Assembly: GCA_914767715.1 (NCBI GenBank)
Contig: OU612073.1
Span: forward strand, 16,926,001 to 16,990,000
Length of the DNA stretch: 64,000 bases
Reading direction: 5' to 3'
DNA from: Membranipora membranacea
Lineage: Eukaryota > Bryozoa > Gymnolaemata > Cheilostomatida > Membraniporidae
The translations under genes and the position numbers were made by a program. Positions within the stretch are counted from its first letter, which is position 1, and each line of letters starts with the position of its first letter. Positions 60,923-64,000 of the stretch are shown piece by piece. The notes beneath the pieces are model-generated. The model ran no database searches, had not been told where the DNA came from, and saw only the letters and a program-made list of their open reading frames with translations.

Positions 60923-63069
60923 CCCATGGCTCCAGCCTCTCAATTTAGCCATAGTTCAATCTTTGACAGCCTAAACGAGAACTATTATACTATTGGAAAC
61001 CCATTCAACAAATTTGGTCTCAAGCATTTTGTAGAAAGAAAAATAAATATAAGGTCGGGGGTTCAATTGTTTGGGGTTTGCATAAAAGTGGCTTTAGTTT
61101 ATTATTTTGTGTATTCATGATGCTGTTGGAAGCCTTAGTGTTGGTGATATCTTTTGTAGAGCAATCACCTGCTCATCAGAAGGAGATTATAAATAGAGGA
61201 ACAGAAGCAGCAGACCCTGACTACCCTCACTTACATCGTATTTAGAGAGAAGTCTGACTGTGCTATAAGGGAGATAGCTCTGATAATTATTGCAAGAGGC
61301 AGGCTGTGCAGGGTATGCGTGGTTGTCTTCTGTTATGTTGTGGGAGAACGACTCTTTATCTGGCCTTGTCAAGCGGTAAGGGGTGAGTGACACTGGCTTA
61401 TCAAAGCTCAAGGTTGCCACAGAGGCTTAAAGAAACCTTTTCTTCTTTTTTTCTGCCACTTTTCGAAAAACATTCCACTACTAGAATGAAATATACTGTC
61501 AATAAAAGAACAGAAAATATAAAATTACTTTTATTTCTATGGTACTCATGCATCAAGGGTTTGGATAAGACTGACTACATAAACTGTCTAGCTGTTTCAA
61601 CATCCACCGGTGCAAGATCGAGCTTCTCCAGGGGCTCAGGGCACAATGGTTGTCAATCATGTGTATTCTGACGCACTAATTTCACCATACCTCACAGTTC
61701 CTCTCACAATATATAACTTTCCATGGGTATCAGCAGTGCATATGGCTTTGCTTGAGGAGAAATCTCATTAGCAAACCCAGTCTGAAATCAGATGACGCTT
61801 TTTAAGGCTGCCCCTTGCCCTCCTCATTCGGTTCTGCTGTTAGAGTTGCAATTGATTTGTGCAAGATGAGCTTGATTGATGATTAATGGTGGAGTGAGTC
61901 TTTTTCTAGTACTTTTCTTCAGATAAATACAGCCTCATTTCCTGTTGCTTCCACCCTTGTGGTTGAGTAGATACACAGAGGGCAGACAACTTTGATCCTG
62001 TTCTGGTCGTGTTGATCCGAACTGTCTACATTCCTTACATTCTCAAATGTTTCATCATTTCAAGAAACCCAGCATAGGATCAATCAACCTTAAAAAACCA
62101 GTGTCAACCAAACCTGCTGCTCGTAATTTGAAAAAAAAAGTCGAGATTATGGATGAAAAAGTCGCAGTACTAACATAATATGGGCTGGTGAGTTTGGTTT
62201 ATTCACTTGCACTAATAAACGGTGTGTTTTTATTCAAATCTCAATGAGGATCATATTTATAGGTTATTACTCCGATGTTAGTCTCAATTGAACTTATGGT
62301 ACGGACTTGAGCAGGTAAGAGACTCGGTAGAGCAGACATCATCACTGCTTCTATGACTTATTGGCCCCTAAGTACCCTAATTACTCAATCTACTCCTCTA
62401 CGTGCTTGACTTTAAGTTTTTTTCTGAAGTTGTGCTTTGGAGTCATGATGTCATACTGATTGTCCGATAGGAACTAGAAGACATTGTGAGCTGTCTCCTA
62501 GCAGCGATGAATCAACAAACCATCATTACAAGCTTCTACCATAGGAGGAGCATCACTATTTTATTTATGATTATAATCTGCTTCCAGATATTTTGATGCC
62601 TCCAGAATAAATATGGTGGAAGGTAATAGCCGTGCAGCCATCATGGGGTCACCAAATCCGCGAGGAGACAACAAAAAACACGTCGAGGGACAATGAACTG
62701 TTTGAACATGACAAATATTGTAAGTTAATCACTATCAGTGTATCACAATTTCAGTTCTTTGACTAAGCTACAGTTTTTGCCAATCATCGCCGAGCAAGTA
62801 GTAAAGTAGTTTTCTATCCAATCAGCTTTTGTATCAGCGTTATGGCAAATTATGTCTGAGAGAACGCAGTATGGTTTGGTTCCTACTTGGTGATATTACC
62901 ATCATAGTTTTAAATCAGATGGATAGATGTACTGTCCTATTGCTGCAGTTTTACTATATAAATTTGCTATGTCATGAGCTGCTGTTTTAGTGACAGTACT
63001 CACTAATGTCTAAATGTTATACAGGCCGGCCAATTGAAATTGTGCATGCGGGTGTGATCTTAGCAGCAA
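60923..63069. other. Transporter 3' region and intergenic sequence
   Basis: Likely transporter 3' UTR at the left. I see nothing else coding; the open frames are short and unrelated to known families. Confidence 0.45.
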
Positions 63070-63096
63070 TGAACTAAGAAAGAAGCCTGCCTGCAG

Positions 63097-63177
63097 TGTG
63101 AGGTGACGCTGAGATCTCATTTGAATGACAATCTGCATACAGAGCTTGAATGTCATACCTTCACCTGTAATTTAAGG
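63097..63177 (+). CDS. Possible internal exon with a TRAF-type zinc finger
   Basis: Between a CTGCAG acceptor and an AGG/GTAAGC donor the frame reads CEVTLRSHLNDNLHTELEC, then HTFTCNLR. The Cys-x-His-x-Cys-x5-Cys spacing and the 'VTLRSHL...EC..FTC' pattern resemble TRAF-type zinc fingers, but only one unit is visible. The frame is open upstream to 63073. No neighbouring exon is seen, and a minisatellite follows directly. It may belong to a gene extending past the window, or be a gene fragment. Confidence 0.35.
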
Positions 63178-63203
63178 GTAAGCTCTAAATATACCAACCT
63201 GAC

Positions 63204-64000
63204 GACGCCAGCTTACACTACCTTACACTACCCTTCACTACCTAACACCACCTTGCACCACATTATACTACTTTTCACCACATAACACTACCTTACACAA
63301 GCCCACACCACCCTACACTATTTCACACCACTTTACACCTTACATTATATTTCTACATCACACTTCTTTACACTAGCTTACATACACCATCTAACACTAC
63401 CTTACACCACATTATACTACTTTACACCGCATAACACTACCTTACATCACCCCAACCCACACAACCCTATACCAACCTACACCACCTTACGACATCTTAA
63501 AATACCTACCACTACCTCACACCACTTTACACCACACCTTACACCACCTTACACTACCTCACTCACACCACTTTACACCACACATTACACTACCTTACAC
63601 TCCCTTACATCACGCTACACTACCTTACACGACCTCCCATTACGTTACATCCCTTTACACTGCCTTACACTATACATAACACTACCCGACACTTTCTAAC
63701 ACTACCCCAAACTGCTTTACACTTACACCTTACACTACCTAACACTTCCTAACACTAGCTTACACTACCTCACAATACCCTACACTATTTCACACCTTTT
63801 TACACTACCTTACATTCTCTTTACTTCGTTACGCCAACTTACACTTACTTACACCATTTAACACTACCTTACACCATCTTACATTACGTTACACTTCCTT
63901 ATACTACCTCACATTACATTACATCACCTTAAACTACCTTACACTTCCCCACACTACCTAACACTATCTTACACTACCTTCCACCACCTTTCACCACCAA
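63204..64000. repeat. Degenerate minisatellite of TTACACTACC-type units
   Basis: About 800 bp of imperfect 9-11-bp units (CCTTACACTA, CACCTTACAC and variants) runs to the window edge. The plus strand is almost free of G. Units vary in length and sequence, so the array is old or subject to slippage. It is not a telomeric motif. Confidence 0.9.

Noticed and set aside
61387-61671. 94-codon open frame downstream of the transporter
   Set aside because: No motif, low-complexity start, and no splice-compatible neighbours.

Overview
This is a nuclear DNA window from a bilaterian animal. It has AT-rich, intron-dense genes with GT-AG introns of about 90 bp to 2 kb, a eukaryotic tRNA, LINEs and several non-autonomous DNA transposons. 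The genes recognised (CASZ1/castor, EED, TAF7, LRRC23, an OLIG/Beta3-type bHLH, an SLC16-like transporter and an amidated RFamide-type neuropeptide precursor) point to an invertebrate, possibly a spiralian. The sequence alone does not fix the phylum.

Layout, left to right. 0.9-1.7 kb (-): a two-exon secreted precursor carrying two copies of a predicted GTAWRF-amide. 5.6-10.2 kb (-): an eight-exon LRRC23, with a well-bounded hAT-type element holding a tRNA-like segment in one intron. 10.2-16.7 kb: no gene seen; a small tandem repeat and a hairpin lie here. 16.8-33.0 kb (+): a 23-exon castor zinc-finger gene (1652 aa, 11 fingers), closed in frame across every junction. 34.2-35.7 kb (-): a three-exon bHLH gene, tail-to-tail with castor. 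36.5-37.3 kb (+): a LINE 3' fragment. 40.9-46.0 kb (-): a nine-exon EED (437 aa) with an intact tRNA-Pro(UGG) antisense in an intron. 46.6-50.8 kb (+): TAF7, head-to-head with EED, with a 674-bp TTAA-flanked palindrome in one intron. 52.1-60.9 kb (+): a monocarboxylate-transporter-like gene with a decayed CR1-type LINE in the middle and an alternative terminal exon just before it. 63.1 kb to the end: a possible TRAF-type zinc-finger exon running into a long G-poor minisatellite.

The genes are mostly independent housekeeping or developmental loci. EED (PRC2) and TAF7 (TFIID) are both nuclear regulators and share a roughly 570-bp start-to-start interval that probably acts as a bidirectional promoter. 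Exon boundaries were read by eye from splice signals, reading-frame phase and remembered family sequences. No alignment or search was run.
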